Source of the DNA: an uncultured Roseburia sp.
GTDB lineage: Bacteria; Bacillota; Clostridia; Lachnospirales; Lachnospiraceae
Reading direction: 5' to 3'
Assembly: GCA_910577925.1 (NCBI GenBank)
Contig: CAJTOI010000009.1
Span: 43,222-107,221, forward strand
DNA: 64,000 nt
The translations under genes were made by a program, and so were the position numbers. Below, piece by piece: positions 34,801 through 44,546 of this stretch (the stretch's first letter is position 1; every line of letters begins with the position of its first letter). The notes beneath the pieces were generated by a model. That model worked only from the letters and a program-made list of their open reading frames with translations, did no database searches and was not told where the DNA came from.

Positions 34801-35949
34801 TCACAGCAGGCTTCTGTATAATTCTGCGATTTCCTCCACGCTCGTCTCTCTCGGATTTCCTGGTCTGCACGCATCGTCGTATGCGGACTGCGAAAGGAAC
34901 GGAATATCCTCCTCCTTTACAATCTCCTTTAAATCTTTCGGGATTCCCACATCCTCGGACAATTTCTTCACCGCGTCGATTGCCGCTTTCCGGTACTCCG
35001 CTTCGGACATCTGATCCGTACCCGCTACGCCCATCGCCTTCGCAATGTATTTGTACTTGTCGCCGGTCGCCGCCGCGTTATATTCCATAACGGTCGGAAG
35101 AATGATGGCGTTTGCCACGCCGTGCGGCGTATCGTAGAGCGCTCCGAGCGGGTGCGCCATCGAGTGGACAATGCCGAGTCCCACATTCGAAAAGCCCATC
35201 CCCGCGACGTACTGTCCGAGCGCCATATCCGCTCTTCCCTCCGGCGTATCCGCAACGGCATCCCGCAGAGAACGCGCGATGATTTCGATTGCCTTTAAGT
35301 GGAACATATCCGACAGCTCCCACGCGCCGGCCGTGATATAGCCCTCAATCGCGTGCGTCAGCGCATCCATACCGGTCGCCGCCGTAAGCCCTTTGGGCAT
35401 CGAGGACATCATATCCGGGTCGACAAACGCCACAATCGGAATATCTTTCGGGTCCACGCACACCATTTTCCGGTTCTTCGCCGCATCCGTGATCACATAA
35501 TTGATCGTCACTTCCGCAGCCGTGCCCGCCGTCGTCGGAACCGCAAAAATCGGCACGGATTTGTTCTTTGTCGGCGCCACGCCCTCAAGGCTTACGACAT
35601 CCTCGAACTCCGGATTGCTGATGATGATTCCGATTGCCTTCGCCGTGTCCATCGAGGAACCGCCGCCGATTGCGATCAGATAGTCCGCGCCGGATTTCTT
35701 GTAGGCCGCAACGCCGGTCTGCACATTCTCAACCGTCGGGTTCGCCTTGATTTCAGAGTACAGCTCATAGGGAAGCGACGCCGCGTCCAGAATGTCAAGC
35801 ACCTTCTTCGTCACGCCGAATTTCACCAGATCCGGATCGGAGCACACAAACGCTTTCCGAAAGCCTCTTGCCTCTGCCTCCTTGGCAATCTCCCCGATTG
35901 CCCCCGAACCGTGATAAGACATCTCGTTCAACACAAATCTGTTTGCCAT
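34801..35949 (-). CDS. fucO: Lactaldehyde reductase / 1,2-propanediol oxidoreductase, iron-containing ADH
   Basis: The 382-residue enzyme is the same length as FucO and reduces L-lactaldehyde from rhamnose to 1,2-propanediol while reoxidising NADH. It shows the GGGSSMDTAKAIG nucleotide-binding motif, the metal-binding histidines in IVHSMAHPLGALYDTPHGVANA, and the N-terminal MANRFVLNEMSYHG typical of the group. ATG 35949 with AAGGAGAG ahead is chosen over an upstream in-frame ATG. It is the last gene of the rhamnose operon. Confidence 0.92.
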   Translation of the reverse strand: MANRFVLNEMSYHGSGAIGEIAKEAEARGFRKAFVCSDPDLVKFGVTKKVLDILDAASLPYELYSEIKANPTVENVQTGVAAYKKSGADYLIAIGGGSSMDTAKAIGIIISNPEFEDVVSLEGVAPTKNKSVPIFAVPTTAGTAAEVTINYVITDAAKNRKMVCVDPKDIPIVAFVDPDMMSSMPKGLTAATGMDALTHAIEGYITAGAWELSDMFHLKAIEIIARSLRDAVADTPEGRADMALGQYVAGMGFSNVGLGIVHSMAHPLGALYDTPHGVANAIILPTVMEYNAAATGDKYKYIAKAMGVAGTDQMSEAEYRKAAIDAVKKLSEDVGIPKDLKEIVKEEDIPFLSQSAYDDACRPGNPRETSVEEIAELYRSLL

Positions 35950-35974
35950 AATAGTTCTCTCCTTTTTCTGTTTT

Positions 35975-36802
35975 TTATTTCTCATACAAAAACTTCTCCG
36001 GCAGCGTCACCTTGAAATCAACCGCCAGATCCCGGAAATTCTGCGGCGAAATCGTCTGCCGCTTATCCGGCTGCATCGAACGCATTTTTACCAGAATCTC
36101 CGCGGATTTCTCCACCGTGTGCATCAGCCCGAATGTCAGGTCAAAGTCCTCCCCCGAGCAGAACATCCCGTGATGCGCCCAGACTGCCACGTCGTACCGC
36201 TTCATCAGTTCGCTCGTCGCCGCGGCGATCTCCCGGCCGCCCGGAACCATCCAGCCCACCACGCCGATTCCCGACGGGAACACGACCGGACACTCGGTCG
36301 CCATCTCCCAGAGTTCTCTCGTAAACACCTCGTCCGTCAGCGGCAGCACAAAGGTGAGTGCGATCACGTTTGTCGTATGCGCGTGGTAGATCACGCGGTG
36401 CGCCCCGTCCGTGGCCGCTTTCTTTACCTCGTGATTCATCAGATGGCTCGGCAGCTCACTCGTCGGCCTTCCCCCGTTTACAAGCCCCCAGCAAATCCGG
36501 TAACGCTCGCCCTTCTCATCCAGTTCGATGATGCAGATGCTGTCCTCCGGGTCTAAAATCACGTTGCGGAAGTATTTCCCGCTGCCGGTCACCATAAAAT
36601 ATTCGCCGGCCAGCCCCGGCACGCTCGCGCCGATTTCCTTCCACGCTCCGTCCGCACGGAGGTACTCTTTCACCGCCCCGACTTCCTCGGCCTTCATGCG
36701 GTAGGACAGATTCCCGCCGTTTCGTTCGTGCCATCCCTGCTCCCATCCGTCATTGCACATACGGATAAAGCCGCGCACAAATTTTACATCTGTAATTCCC
36801 AT
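35975..36802 (-). CDS. rhaD: L-rhamnulose-1-phosphate aldolase
   Basis: The 275-residue class II aldolase splits rhamnulose 1-phosphate into dihydroxyacetone phosphate and lactaldehyde. Zinc-binding histidines are visible in VIYHAHTTNVIALT and WAHHGMFCSGEDFDL, and the N-terminal WHERNGGNLSYR loop is a RhaD feature. AGGAGGG lies seven bases before ATG 36802. It sits between rhaA and fucO with short spacers. Confidence 0.95.
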   Translation of the reverse strand: MGITDVKFVRGFIRMCNDGWEQGWHERNGGNLSYRMKAEEVGAVKEYLRADGAWKEIGASVPGLAGEYFMVTGSGKYFRNVILDPEDSICIIELDEKGERYRICWGLVNGGRPTSELPSHLMNHEVKKAATDGAHRVIYHAHTTNVIALTFVLPLTDEVFTRELWEMATECPVVFPSGIGVVGWMVPGGREIAAATSELMKRYDVAVWAHHGMFCSGEDFDLTFGLMHTVEKSAEILVKMRSMQPDKRQTISPQNFRDLAVDFKVTLPEKFLYEK

Positions 36803-36803
36803 T

Positions 36804-38069
36804 TTATCCCTCCTGTGTTCTCTTTGCAAGGACTTGTGCCTCGTACCGCTTCACTTCCTCAAACCATCCGTCCTCCGACGTGCCGCACCGTCTGCAGTAC
36901 TCGGCCCACACATCGCAAAACGGCATCATCTTTTGTTCCTCCTGGCGCACCATAAGCGCGGTCCAGTCCGCCGCATCCTGCAGTTTCTTTAACTCCGCGT
37001 GCGGCGTGCAAAGAGCCGCAAGGAGCGCCTTCTGCCAGCTCCGGAATCCCACGACCCACGCCGAAATACGGTTGATACCCGCGTCAAAGTAATCGAGCGC
37101 CATATCCACGCGCTCTAATGCGTCACATCTGACAATCTCTTTTGCCATCTCCCTTGTCTCGTCGTCATACAATACCACATGGTCGGAATCCCACCGCACC
37201 GGGCGGGTGATATGAAGCGCGATTTCCGGGAAAAATGCGAGCAGCGCCGGTATCTTATCCGAGACGACCTCGGTCGGGTGATAGTGCCCGTTGTCCATCA
37301 GCGGCAGGCATCCCTCATGCGCCGCCGCAAACGACAGCGCAAACTCCGCGCTGCCCACGGTGTAGGACTCGACGCCGATGCCGAACACCTTCGACTCCAC
37401 GCACGGTTTTACGAGCGCCGGATCATGCGGCTCCGCGAGAATCTCCTCGATGGCCTCGCGGTAGCGCACCCTCGGTCCGAGGCGGTCCGCCGGGATATCC
37501 TTTGCGCCGTCCCCGGTCCAGATATTCATCACGCACGGCACCCCCGTCTCTTTTGCAAAATACTCCGAAATGCGGATGCACGCCTTTCCGTGCCCGATCC
37601 AGAACCGGCGCGTCTCCTCGTCCGGGCTCGAGAGCGTCAGCCCGTCTTTTACCTTATCGTGCGAGAAGAACGTCGGGTTAAAATCCAGACCCATATTCCG
37701 TTCCTTTGCAAATTCCACCCACTTTTTAAAATGCTTCGGCTCAAGCTTATCCCGGTCGGCAAACTCCCCGTCCTCAAAGATCGCGTAGCTCGCGTGCAGA
37801 TTCAGTTTTTTCTTTCCCGGCGCAAGCGCAAGCACTTTGTCGATATCCGCCATCAGCTCCTTGGGCGTTCTCGCCTTTCCCGGATAATCCCCCGTCGTCT
37901 GGATTCCGCCTGTCAGCGGCCCGTCATGGTCAAAGCCCATCACGTCGTCCCCCTGCCAGCAGTGCAGCGACACCGGAATTTCTTTCAGCTTTTCTATCGC
38001 CGCATCCGTGTCCACACCAATTTTCGCGTATCGCTCCCTCGCCTCCGCATATCGTTCCGTTCCTGTCAT
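36804..38069 (-). CDS. rhaA: L-rhamnose isomerase
   Basis: The 421-residue enzyme converts L-rhamnose to L-rhamnulose and has the normal family length. Diagnostic blocks include PVSLHCWQGDDVMGFD, LNLHASYAIFED, FNPTFFSHDKVKDGLTLSSP, NIWTGDGAKDIPADR and MDNGHYHPTE, which carry the metal-binding residues. It overlaps rhaB by four bases and ends one base before the rhaD start, so translation is coupled. Confidence 0.97.
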   Translation of the reverse strand: MTGTERYAEARERYAKIGVDTDAAIEKLKEIPVSLHCWQGDDVMGFDHDGPLTGGIQTTGDYPGKARTPKELMADIDKVLALAPGKKKLNLHASYAIFEDGEFADRDKLEPKHFKKWVEFAKERNMGLDFNPTFFSHDKVKDGLTLSSPDEETRRFWIGHGKACIRISEYFAKETGVPCVMNIWTGDGAKDIPADRLGPRVRYREAIEEILAEPHDPALVKPCVESKVFGIGVESYTVGSAEFALSFAAAHEGCLPLMDNGHYHPTEVVSDKIPALLAFFPEIALHITRPVRWDSDHVVLYDDETREMAKEIVRCDALERVDMALDYFDAGINRISAWVVGFRSWQKALLAALCTPHAELKKLQDAADWTALMVRQEEQKMMPFCDVWAEYCRRCGTSEDGWFEEVKRYEAQVLAKRTQEG

Positions 38070-39502
38070 ACGTTTCTCTCCTTTTCCTCATTCATATTTG
38101 CTGGTCTGTAGACTTCAATCTCAAATGAATCAAACACACACCGTCTCGCCGCTTCCAGGTCTGCAAGCTCCCCGTCCGCAATCATCTGCGCCGTCAGATT
38201 TCCCACCGCAGTCGCCTCCGCGGGTCCCGCGTATACGGTTTTCCCCGCGGCATCGGCCGTCAGCTGATTTAAGTATGCGGCGTTCGAGCCGCCCCCGATA
38301 ATCCGGATGCTGTCGTATTTCTTTCCGGTATTTCGCTCAATCTCTTTTACGGTCCTGGCATAACACGCGGCAAGACTCTGATAAATGACCGCCGCAATCT
38401 CGCCGATTGTCTCCGGCGCCTGCTGCCCCGTCCGGCGGCACGCTTCCCGGATCGCCTCCGTCATATTTTCCGGCGCCAGAAACGCCCCGTCGTTTACATC
38501 CACGCGGGACGCAAAATCCCGGTTCTCCTCGGCGAGCTCACAGAGCTCTGCAAAGGAATGGGCATCCCCATACTCATGCCGCACGGACTGAATCATCCAG
38601 AGTCCCATAATATTTTTCAGATACCGGAACCGGTATCCGTATCCGCCCTCATTCGTGAAATTCGCCCGTCGGCTCTCCTCGGTGCAGATCGCCTCCGCCG
38701 TCTCAATCCCCATCAGCGACCAGGTGCCGGAGCTGATGTAAAGCCCGTCGCCCGATGCCGCCGGCATCGCCATCACCGCCGAGGCCGTATCATGGCTCGC
38801 GCAGAGCACAACCTTACAGTCAAAGCCGACCTGCTCTCTGATCTCCTCCCGCAGACTGCCGACACAGGTTCCCGGCATCCGAAGCGGCAAAAACAGCCGC
38901 TTCGGGTAGGAAAGCCGCTCGAGCAGCTCCTCATCCCACTGCTTTGTCACCGGACTGACAAGCTGCGTGGACGTCCCGTTTGTGTACTCGGACAGCTTCT
39001 TTCCGGTCAGAAGGAACTGGAAATAATCCGGCAGCATCAGGAAAGTTTCCGCTTGCCGGAACAGTTCCGGCGTCTGCTCTTTTACCGCAGCAAGCTGATA
39101 AATCGTGTTAAACAGCTGCTTTTGAATCCCCGTCCGCGCGTACAGTTCCGTCTCGGGAATCAGCCGGCCGACCGCCGCATCCATGCCCGCCGTCCTCTTA
39201 TCCCGGTATCCGTATGTATCTCCCAAAACCCGGTCCTCTTTATCTAAGAGCACGTAGTCCACCGCCCAGGTGTCAATCGACATGCTGACAGGAATCCGGT
39301 TTTGCTCACGGCACCGGCGCATCCCGTTTACAATCTCCGCAAAAAGCCGGTCCGTCTCCCAGACAAGTTTCCCGTCCCGCCGTGTCATACCGTTCTCAAA
39401 ACGGTAGATTTCCTCTAAGACCATCCTGCCATTTTCCATATGCCCGAGCATATGGCGGCCGCTCGAAGCCCCGATATCAACAGCCAGATAATATACCGCC
39501 AT
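38066..39502 (-). CDS. rhaB: Rhamnulokinase
   Basis: The 478-residue FGGY-family kinase phosphorylates L-rhamnulose. It has the N-terminal phosphate-binding DIGASSGRHMLGHM, the substrate block SIDTWAVDYVLLD, the ASHDTASAV loop and the C-terminal ATP-binding IIGGGSNAAYLNQLTADA. GGAGGG precedes the ATG. It is the first gene of the operon and diverges from an AraC-type regulator. Confidence 0.96.
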   Translation of the reverse strand: MAVYYLAVDIGASSGRHMLGHMENGRMVLEEIYRFENGMTRRDGKLVWETDRLFAEIVNGMRRCREQNRIPVSMSIDTWAVDYVLLDKEDRVLGDTYGYRDKRTAGMDAAVGRLIPETELYARTGIQKQLFNTIYQLAAVKEQTPELFRQAETFLMLPDYFQFLLTGKKLSEYTNGTSTQLVSPVTKQWDEELLERLSYPKRLFLPLRMPGTCVGSLREEIREQVGFDCKVVLCASHDTASAVMAMPAASGDGLYISSGTWSLMGIETAEAICTEESRRANFTNEGGYGYRFRYLKNIMGLWMIQSVRHEYGDAHSFAELCELAEENRDFASRVDVNDGAFLAPENMTEAIREACRRTGQQAPETIGEIAAVIYQSLAACYARTVKEIERNTGKKYDSIRIIGGGSNAAYLNQLTADAAGKTVYAGPAEATAVGNLTAQMIADGELADLEAARRCVFDSFEIEVYRPANMNEEKERNV

Positions 39503-39616
39503 CTTCTCCCTCCTTAATTTACGCCTGTCTCTCTCTGACTTCTATCGTAACGGTATCCGCCCGTGGATATAAGGTCTGTATCTTTTAAAAAAAGGGACTT
39601 TATTTGCAGATTTGTC

Positions 39617-39645
39617 TTGCCGCTTCATCCGATACCGGCTATAAT
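39617..39645 (+). promoter_or_regulatory. Promoter of the AraC-type rhamnose regulator
   Basis: TTGCCG (39617-39622) and a perfect TATAAT (39640-39645) are separated by 17 bases, about 20 bases before the start codon. Confidence 0.65.
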
Positions 39646-39666
39646 GGCCGCAGGGGAGGGCATCGT

Positions 39667-40656
39667 ATGAATCAGCAATTATTGAAAAAGCTGCAGGCAA
39701 TCACACCGGAGGAGCAGGCAATTCTTGACGGGCGTCTCGATATCCAAAAGGATTTATATACCGACAAAAAGGACTTTATCATCGACAGCCGGTTTCTGCT
39801 GTCAAAGGGAAAGCTGATAGACGTCCGCCCGCACACGCGGTTTGCGCATTTTCCCAGACACCGCCACAACTATGTGGAGATGGTCTACATGTGCAGCGGA
39901 AGCACCGTTCATATGGTTAACGGCACTGATAAGATTGTTTTAAACGAAGGGGATCTTTTATTCTTAAACCAAAATGTCACACAGGAAATCGAACCGGCAG
40001 GAGAAACCGACATCGCCGTCAATTTCATTATTCTCCCGGAGTTTTTTGACAGGGCGTTCAATATGATCGAGCAGAAAAACGTGCTGCGGGACTTTCTCGT
40101 CTCCACGCTGTCGCAGGACACTTCGCTGACAAACTATCTGCATTTTGAGGCGCAGAATATTCTGCCGGTTCAGAATTTAATCGAAAATATGATATGGACG
40201 CTGACCGAAGAGAAATCCGGCACAAACACCATCAACCAGACTACGATGGGACTTTTGTTCTTAAACCTGTCCGCATTTGCGGAAAACATCAACCGAAACC
40301 ATCCGAATCAGTACGAACAGACGCTGGTCTTTTCGGTTTTAAAATATATCGAGACGCACTATAAAAACGGAACGCTCTCCGATATCGCGGGGGAGCTTCA
40401 CCAGGAGACCTACTACCTCAGCCGCCTTTTAAAAAAGCATACCGGCTCGAATTTCAAGGAGCTTTTGCAGCAGCGAAAACTCCAGCAGGCAGTCTACCTG
40501 TTAAAGCAGACCACGCTCACCGCGGATTCGATTATAGAGGCCGTGGGTTATGACAACAGCAGCTATTTTTACCGCAAATTTAAAGAAAAATATCAATGCT
40601 CTCCGAAGGAATACAGACGCCGTACACCTCCACCGCAGGCTGTGCTTTCCTTATAG
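39667..40656 (+). CDS. AraC-family regulator, probable activator of rhamnose genes
   Basis: The 329-residue regulator has an N-terminal cupin sensor (FPRHRHNYVEMVYMCSGSTV, with ligand-site histidines) and a C-terminal double HTH (LSDIAGELHQETYYLSRLLKK and AVGYDNSSYFYRKFKEKYQCSPKEYRRR). ATG 39667 with GGGGAGGG ahead is preferred to an in-frame upstream ATG. It is divergent from rhaB and is probably a rhamnose-responsive activator of that operon; this is inferred from position. Confidence 0.88.
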   Translation: MNQQLLKKLQAITPEEQAILDGRLDIQKDLYTDKKDFIIDSRFLLSKGKLIDVRPHTRFAHFPRHRHNYVEMVYMCSGSTVHMVNGTDKIVLNEGDLLFLNQNVTQEIEPAGETDIAVNFIILPEFFDRAFNMIEQKNVLRDFLVSTLSQDTSLTNYLHFEAQNILPVQNLIENMIWTLTEEKSGTNTINQTTMGLLFLNLSAFAENINRNHPNQYEQTLVFSVLKYIETHYKNGTLSDIAGELHQETYYLSRLLKKHTGSNFKELLQQRKLQQAVYLLKQTTLTADSIIEAVGYDNSSYFYRKFKEKYQCSPKEYRRRTPPPQAVLSL

Positions 40657-40663
40657 AGACAAA

Positions 40664-40707
40664 AAAAGCGGGAGAACGGAACCGTCCCGTTCCGTTCTCC
40701 CGCTTTT
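40664..40707. terminator. Strong bidirectional terminator
   Basis: A perfect 19-base stem (AAAAGCGGGAGAACGGAAC with its complement, 6-base loop) carries A and T tracts at both ends. It separates the convergent AraC regulator and PepSY genes. Confidence 0.9.
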
Positions 40708-40730
40708 CTCAGACATCCCGCGATTGATTT

Positions 40731-41504
40731 TCAGTCGTCATCATCGTCATCATAATCATCATCGTCATAGTCATCGTTATAATCTACCTCAATGTCGAGT
40801 ATCTTTCCCGTCTTTGCATGGATTTTAATCTCGTACTCATTCCTGTCGTCATCTATGATCTCGATTTCATATACAGGGATTCCGTCGTCCATATCGAACT
40901 CAATCTTTATCACCATACCGCCGCCGACTTCCTCAAGGGCAATCTGCTTTGCTTTCTTCTCGGAAATATATTTTGACTTGCTGCCCTTATCCTTCAGCTC
41001 CCACTCGTATTCGAGCAGTTTCCCCGTTCTCGCGTGGAAGGTCAGCTCGTAATTTTTGCTTCCCTTCTGCATTTTGACCTTGTACACGTCAATGCCGTCG
41101 CTGCGCTTTCTCGCAACGCTTTTCACCGTTCCGCCGGAAACCTGCTTTTTCGCGAGCTTCTTGCATTTGCTCGTACCGATGAGTTTTCCCTTGCCCTTTT
41201 TGATATACCAGGACTCTATTTCCCATTCATAAGCGATCAGCTTGGAATCCGAAGCGCGGTAGGTCAGCTTGTATTCCTTCTGTCCCTTCTCCATCGTAAC
41301 CTCATACACAAGCACGCCCTTCTCGTATTCTTTGTCAACCTCAGTCACGGTCGCGCCCTTCACTTCTTTTCTGGCGAGTTTTTTCGCGGCGCTGGTATTT
41401 TTAATCTTTTTTGCGGCAAATGCCGTGTCTGAAAAGCAAAAAACATTTGCAGCTACCAGACAAAACATCATAAACACGGTTAAAAATCGACGGCTCTTTT
41501 TCAT
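40731..41504 (-). CDS. Secreted PepSY-repeat protein with a poly-aspartate tail
   Basis: The 257-residue secreted protein has a signal peptide (RRFLTVFMMFCLVAANVFCF, cleavage near AFA-AK) followed by three PepSY-type repeats, each with an AKKLARKEV/AKKQVSGG/AKQIALEEVGGG helix and a YEV/YKV/YEI-type strand pair. The tail DYNDDYDDDDYDDDDDD is almost entirely acidic and is encoded by a GAT/GAC tract. PepSY domains are often protease inhibitors or regulators of cell-surface enzymes. GGGGAGG precedes ATG 41504. It is downstream of an OmpR-type two-component pair, which probably controls it. The tail could bind calcium or other cations. Confidence 0.82.
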   Translation of the reverse strand: MKKSRRFLTVFMMFCLVAANVFCFSDTAFAAKKIKNTSAAKKLARKEVKGATVTEVDKEYEKGVLVYEVTMEKGQKEYKLTYRASDSKLIAYEWEIESWYIKKGKGKLIGTSKCKKLAKKQVSGGTVKSVARKRSDGIDVYKVKMQKGSKNYELTFHARTGKLLEYEWELKDKGSKSKYISEKKAKQIALEEVGGGMVIKIEFDMDDGIPVYEIEIIDDDRNEYEIKIHAKTGKILDIEVDYNDDYDDDDYDDDDDD

Positions 41505-41582
41505 AAAATGTTCCTCCCCTTTCATTTTATACCCTTATAATACACTGGAAACATTAAAATAAAATTAGAAGCCCGCATTATT

Positions 41583-42998
41583 TTATGTTACGGCGGCCCG
41601 GTCAGCCGAAAAGACAAACGCGCTCCCCTGCCCCGGCTCGCTCTCCACGCTGATTCTTCCGCCGTGAAACTGCGCGATCTCATACACCATCGACAGGCCG
41701 AGCCCCGTGCCCCTGCCGGAATGCGATTTATCGGCCTGATAGAAGCGCCGGAAAATCTTGTCCTGCTCCTCTTTTGCAATGCCGATTCCGTCATCTTTGA
41801 CTGACAGCTCGATCCCGTTCTCCCCGGATGTCAGACGAACAAAGATATGTCCGTTCTCTCTCCCGTAACGATAAGCGTTGGTGATCAGATTCGTCAGCAG
41901 CCTCGCGAGAAGATCGCGGTTTCCGCACAGCGTCACCCCCTCCTCGGCCTCATACAAAAGCGTGATCCCGTTCTCCTTTATCAGCGCCATGTCAAAACAC
42001 ACGGACCGCACCAGCTCTGTCATATCGACCGCACAGCGCGGATAGCTGGCGGCATTCCGCTCGAGTCTGGTAAAATCCAGCATATCGTTAATCAGCTTTG
42101 ACATCTTTCTGCTCTGCCGCCGGACGGTCTGTATCGCCTGCTCGTATTCCTCCGCGCTCCTCGGCTTCTCAAGGGAAAACTCGCACTGCGACAGAATTAC
42201 GGCTACCGGAGTCCGCAGCTCATGAGAGGCGTCCGCGGTGAACTGCCGCTCCGCCTCAAACGCCTGCTCGAGCCGCTCAAACATTTCGTTAAAACGCTCC
42301 GCAAGCTGATGCAGCTCGTCTTCCCTCCCGTCAATCGCAATCCGTTTTTTCAGGTCATCTCCCGTCGCAATCTGTGCAGCCGATTCCGAGATCTTTTGAA
42401 TCGGCCCAAACAGCCTTTTCGTCAGCAGATAACCGCCGACGGCGGAAATGAACACCAGAAGCGGCAGAGACAGCAGAGACAGCAGCATGACGTCGGGCAT
42501 CTGCATATTTCCCTGATGCTCCGACACCACGCCGCGCAGCCACAGTCCGTCCGTTCCCTCAAGCCGCAGTTCCCTGTCAAAAATATAATAGAGCGTATCG
42601 TCCACGGTCAGTTTCTGTACTTTCGCATTCACAAACCGCAGCCTGTGTACCTGTTCCCCGATGGGATTTTCCCCGTACAGCAGCATGCCGTCCGCGTCGT
42701 AGAGCGCCGTGCAGACCTCGTTGACCTGCTCTAAAAAGTCATCGTCAATCTCCAGAAACCCGACGCCGAACGGAAGAAAGAAATCCGTCTCGTTGCGCAA
42801 GTCTACCCCGTCAATATTGCCGTAAAACTCCACCTCATCCACATTGTCCTCGACGGCCCCGATCAGGTTATCCCGTATCGTCTTCAACAGCAACTGACGA
42901 TTGGCGGACAGAATGATAAAATAGGTGACGAGCATCACCAGAATCAGCGCCGCCGTAAACCACAGTGTGATTTTCATCCGTATGGAAAGGCGTCTCAT
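41583..42998 (-). CDS. Two-component sensor histidine kinase
   Basis: The 471-residue membrane kinase has a first helix (ITLWFTAALILVMLVTYFIIL), an extracellular sensing loop of about 135 residues, and a second helix near residue 175 (MLLSLLSLPLLVFISAVGGYLL). A HAMP linker follows, then HisKA with acceptor His in FTADASHELRTPV, and HATPase boxes (NLITNAYRYG, DDGIGI, GRGTGLGLSMV). It overlaps the response regulator gene by four bases. Confidence 0.93.
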   Translation of the reverse strand: MRRLSIRMKITLWFTAALILVMLVTYFIILSANRQLLLKTIRDNLIGAVEDNVDEVEFYGNIDGVDLRNETDFFLPFGVGFLEIDDDFLEQVNEVCTALYDADGMLLYGENPIGEQVHRLRFVNAKVQKLTVDDTLYYIFDRELRLEGTDGLWLRGVVSEHQGNMQMPDVMLLSLLSLPLLVFISAVGGYLLTKRLFGPIQKISESAAQIATGDDLKKRIAIDGREDELHQLAERFNEMFERLEQAFEAERQFTADASHELRTPVAVILSQCEFSLEKPRSAEEYEQAIQTVRRQSRKMSKLINDMLDFTRLERNAASYPRCAVDMTELVRSVCFDMALIKENGITLLYEAEEGVTLCGNRDLLARLLTNLITNAYRYGRENGHIFVRLTSGENGIELSVKDDGIGIAKEEQDKIFRRFYQADKSHSGRGTGLGLSMVYEIAQFHGGRISVESEPGQGSAFVFSADRAAVT

Positions 42999-43672
42999 AC
43001 TCCCGCCTCCCGCAGCACATAGCCCTTGCCCCGCACCGTGTGAATTAATTTCACGTCATATCCGTCGTCAATCTTCTTGCGGAGATAGCTGATATACACG
43101 TCGACCACATTGGTGCCGCCCTCATAGTCGAACGCCCAGATATGATTCTCGATCTTCTCCCGCGACAACACGATTCCCCGGTTGTACATCAGGTATTCCA
43201 GCAGCGCGTACTCCTTTGCGGACAGAGAAATCTCCTTCCCGCCGCGCGTTACGAGATGCGATGCACAGTCCAGTGTGAGGTCCGCCATCGACAGAACATT
43301 GCCGGCCGCACCAAAGGACGTCCGCAGCATCGCGCGCAGCCGCGCCGACAGCTCCTCGAACGAGAACGGCTTCACCAGATAATCGTTTGCCCCGCAGTCC
43401 AGCCCCTTCACGCGGTCGGCGACTGCATCCCTCGCAGTCAGAAACAAAACCGGCGTTGTCTTCCCCGCATCGCGCAGGCTGCGCAGCACGGCATAGCCGT
43501 CCGCCTTCGGCATCATAACGTCAAGAATAACCGCATCGTAATCCGTATAGGACAGAATATCCATCGCCTCACGGCCGTCAAAACAGCTGTCCACACTGTA
43601 TCCGTCAGATGTCAGCTTCTGCGTGATAATGTGATTCAGATCCTCCTCGTCCTCTGCAAGCAAAATTCTCAT
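42995..43672 (-). CDS. OmpR-family response regulator
   Basis: The 225-residue regulator has a receiver domain (acidic AEDEED, acceptor Asp51 in VILDVMMPKADG, Lys in LVKPFS) and a C-terminal winged helix (ISLSAKEYALLEYLMYNRG, VVDVYISYLRKKID). ATG 43672 with GGGGAG ahead is chosen; the frame extends 53 codons upstream without support. It forms a pair with the kinase that follows; the adjacent PepSY gene is a likely target. Confidence 0.94.
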   Translation of the reverse strand: MRILLAEDEEDLNHIITQKLTSDGYSVDSCFDGREAMDILSYTDYDAVILDVMMPKADGYAVLRSLRDAGKTTPVLFLTARDAVADRVKGLDCGANDYLVKPFSFEELSARLRAMLRTSFGAAGNVLSMADLTLDCASHLVTRGGKEISLSAKEYALLEYLMYNRGIVLSREKIENHIWAFDYEGGTNVVDVYISYLRKKIDDGYDVKLIHTVRGKGYVLREAGV

Positions 43673-43894
43673 ACTCTCTCCCCGCCGCCATAAGCGGTCT
43701 TTTTCCAAACCATTCCCTGCAGCACTATTGTAAATCCGTTTTTGTAAAAAATCAATCCGGTAAGAGCGCTCGCCTGAATTGCTGCAGCTTTTACGCTCCG
43801 CACAATACCGCATAGATTTTTGATTTCGCATATGCTATAATCCAGAAAAACAGACGGAACTTACGATCAGAGAAAAAGAAAGGAGCCCTGCCCC

Positions 43895-44500
43895 ATGTCA
43901 GACAATACAGCGCCGATAATCCGCATCGCACGCCCCGAAGACGCACCGAAGCTTTTAGAAATTTACGCCCCCTATGTGGAACACACCGCGATATCCTTTG
44001 AATACACGGTTCCGACCGCAGAAGAATTTCGGGCCCGCATTGAAGCGACCCTGCAGAAATATCCCTATCTCGCCGCGGAAAAAGACGGTGCGCTCTTAGG
44101 CTATGCCTGCACGCATCCCTTCATCGGGCGCGCCGCCTATGACTGGTCTGCGGAGACTACCATTTACCTGCGGGAAGACTGCCGTAAGATGGGCCTCGGA
44201 AAAAAGCTGTATCACGCGCTGGAGGAGATCTCAAAGGCCCAGAATATCTGCAATCTCAACGCATGTATCGGGTGGACTGAGAAAGAGGATAGGCGCCTGA
44301 CGAAAAACAGCGTCTTATTTCACGCGCATATCGGGTATACGCTTGTCGGAACCTTCCGCAAATGCGGATATAAATTCGACACCTGGTATGACATGGTCTG
44401 GATGGAAAAAATACTGCGGGAACACCCCGCGCATCCGGACCCCGTGATCCCGTTTCCCGAGCTGACCAAAGAGCAGCTGAAAGAAACCGGCCTCTTATAA
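43895..44500 (+). CDS. GNAT acetyltransferase, phosphinothricin-acetyltransferase-like
   Basis: The 201-residue acetyltransferase shows the family start IRIARPEDAPKLLEIYAPYVEHTAISFEYTVP (read in two parts), the acetyl-CoA pyrophosphate loop in REDCRKMGLGKKLYHALEEI, and the end LVGTFRKCGYKFDTWYDMVWMEK. These match the PAT/BAR branch that acetylates phosphinothricin, methionine sulfone or similar small amines. The natural substrate is unknown. It is a single-gene unit with GAAAGGAG ahead of the ATG. Confidence 0.88.
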   Translation: MSDNTAPIIRIARPEDAPKLLEIYAPYVEHTAISFEYTVPTAEEFRARIEATLQKYPYLAAEKDGALLGYACTHPFIGRAAYDWSAETTIYLREDCRKMGLGKKLYHALEEISKAQNICNLNACIGWTEKEDRRLTKNSVLFHAHIGYTLVGTFRKCGYKFDTWYDMVWMEKILREHPAHPDPVIPFPELTKEQLKETGLL

Positions 44501-44546
44501 CCTGCGCCGTCCGGCGCATCAGACAACGGACGCCGCACTCTGCAAA

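Noticed and set aside
44503..44518. Short GC-rich hairpin TGCGCCG-TC-CGGCGCA between convergent genes
   Set aside because: The stem is only seven bases with a two-base centre and lacks T tracts on both sides, so it is not called a terminator.
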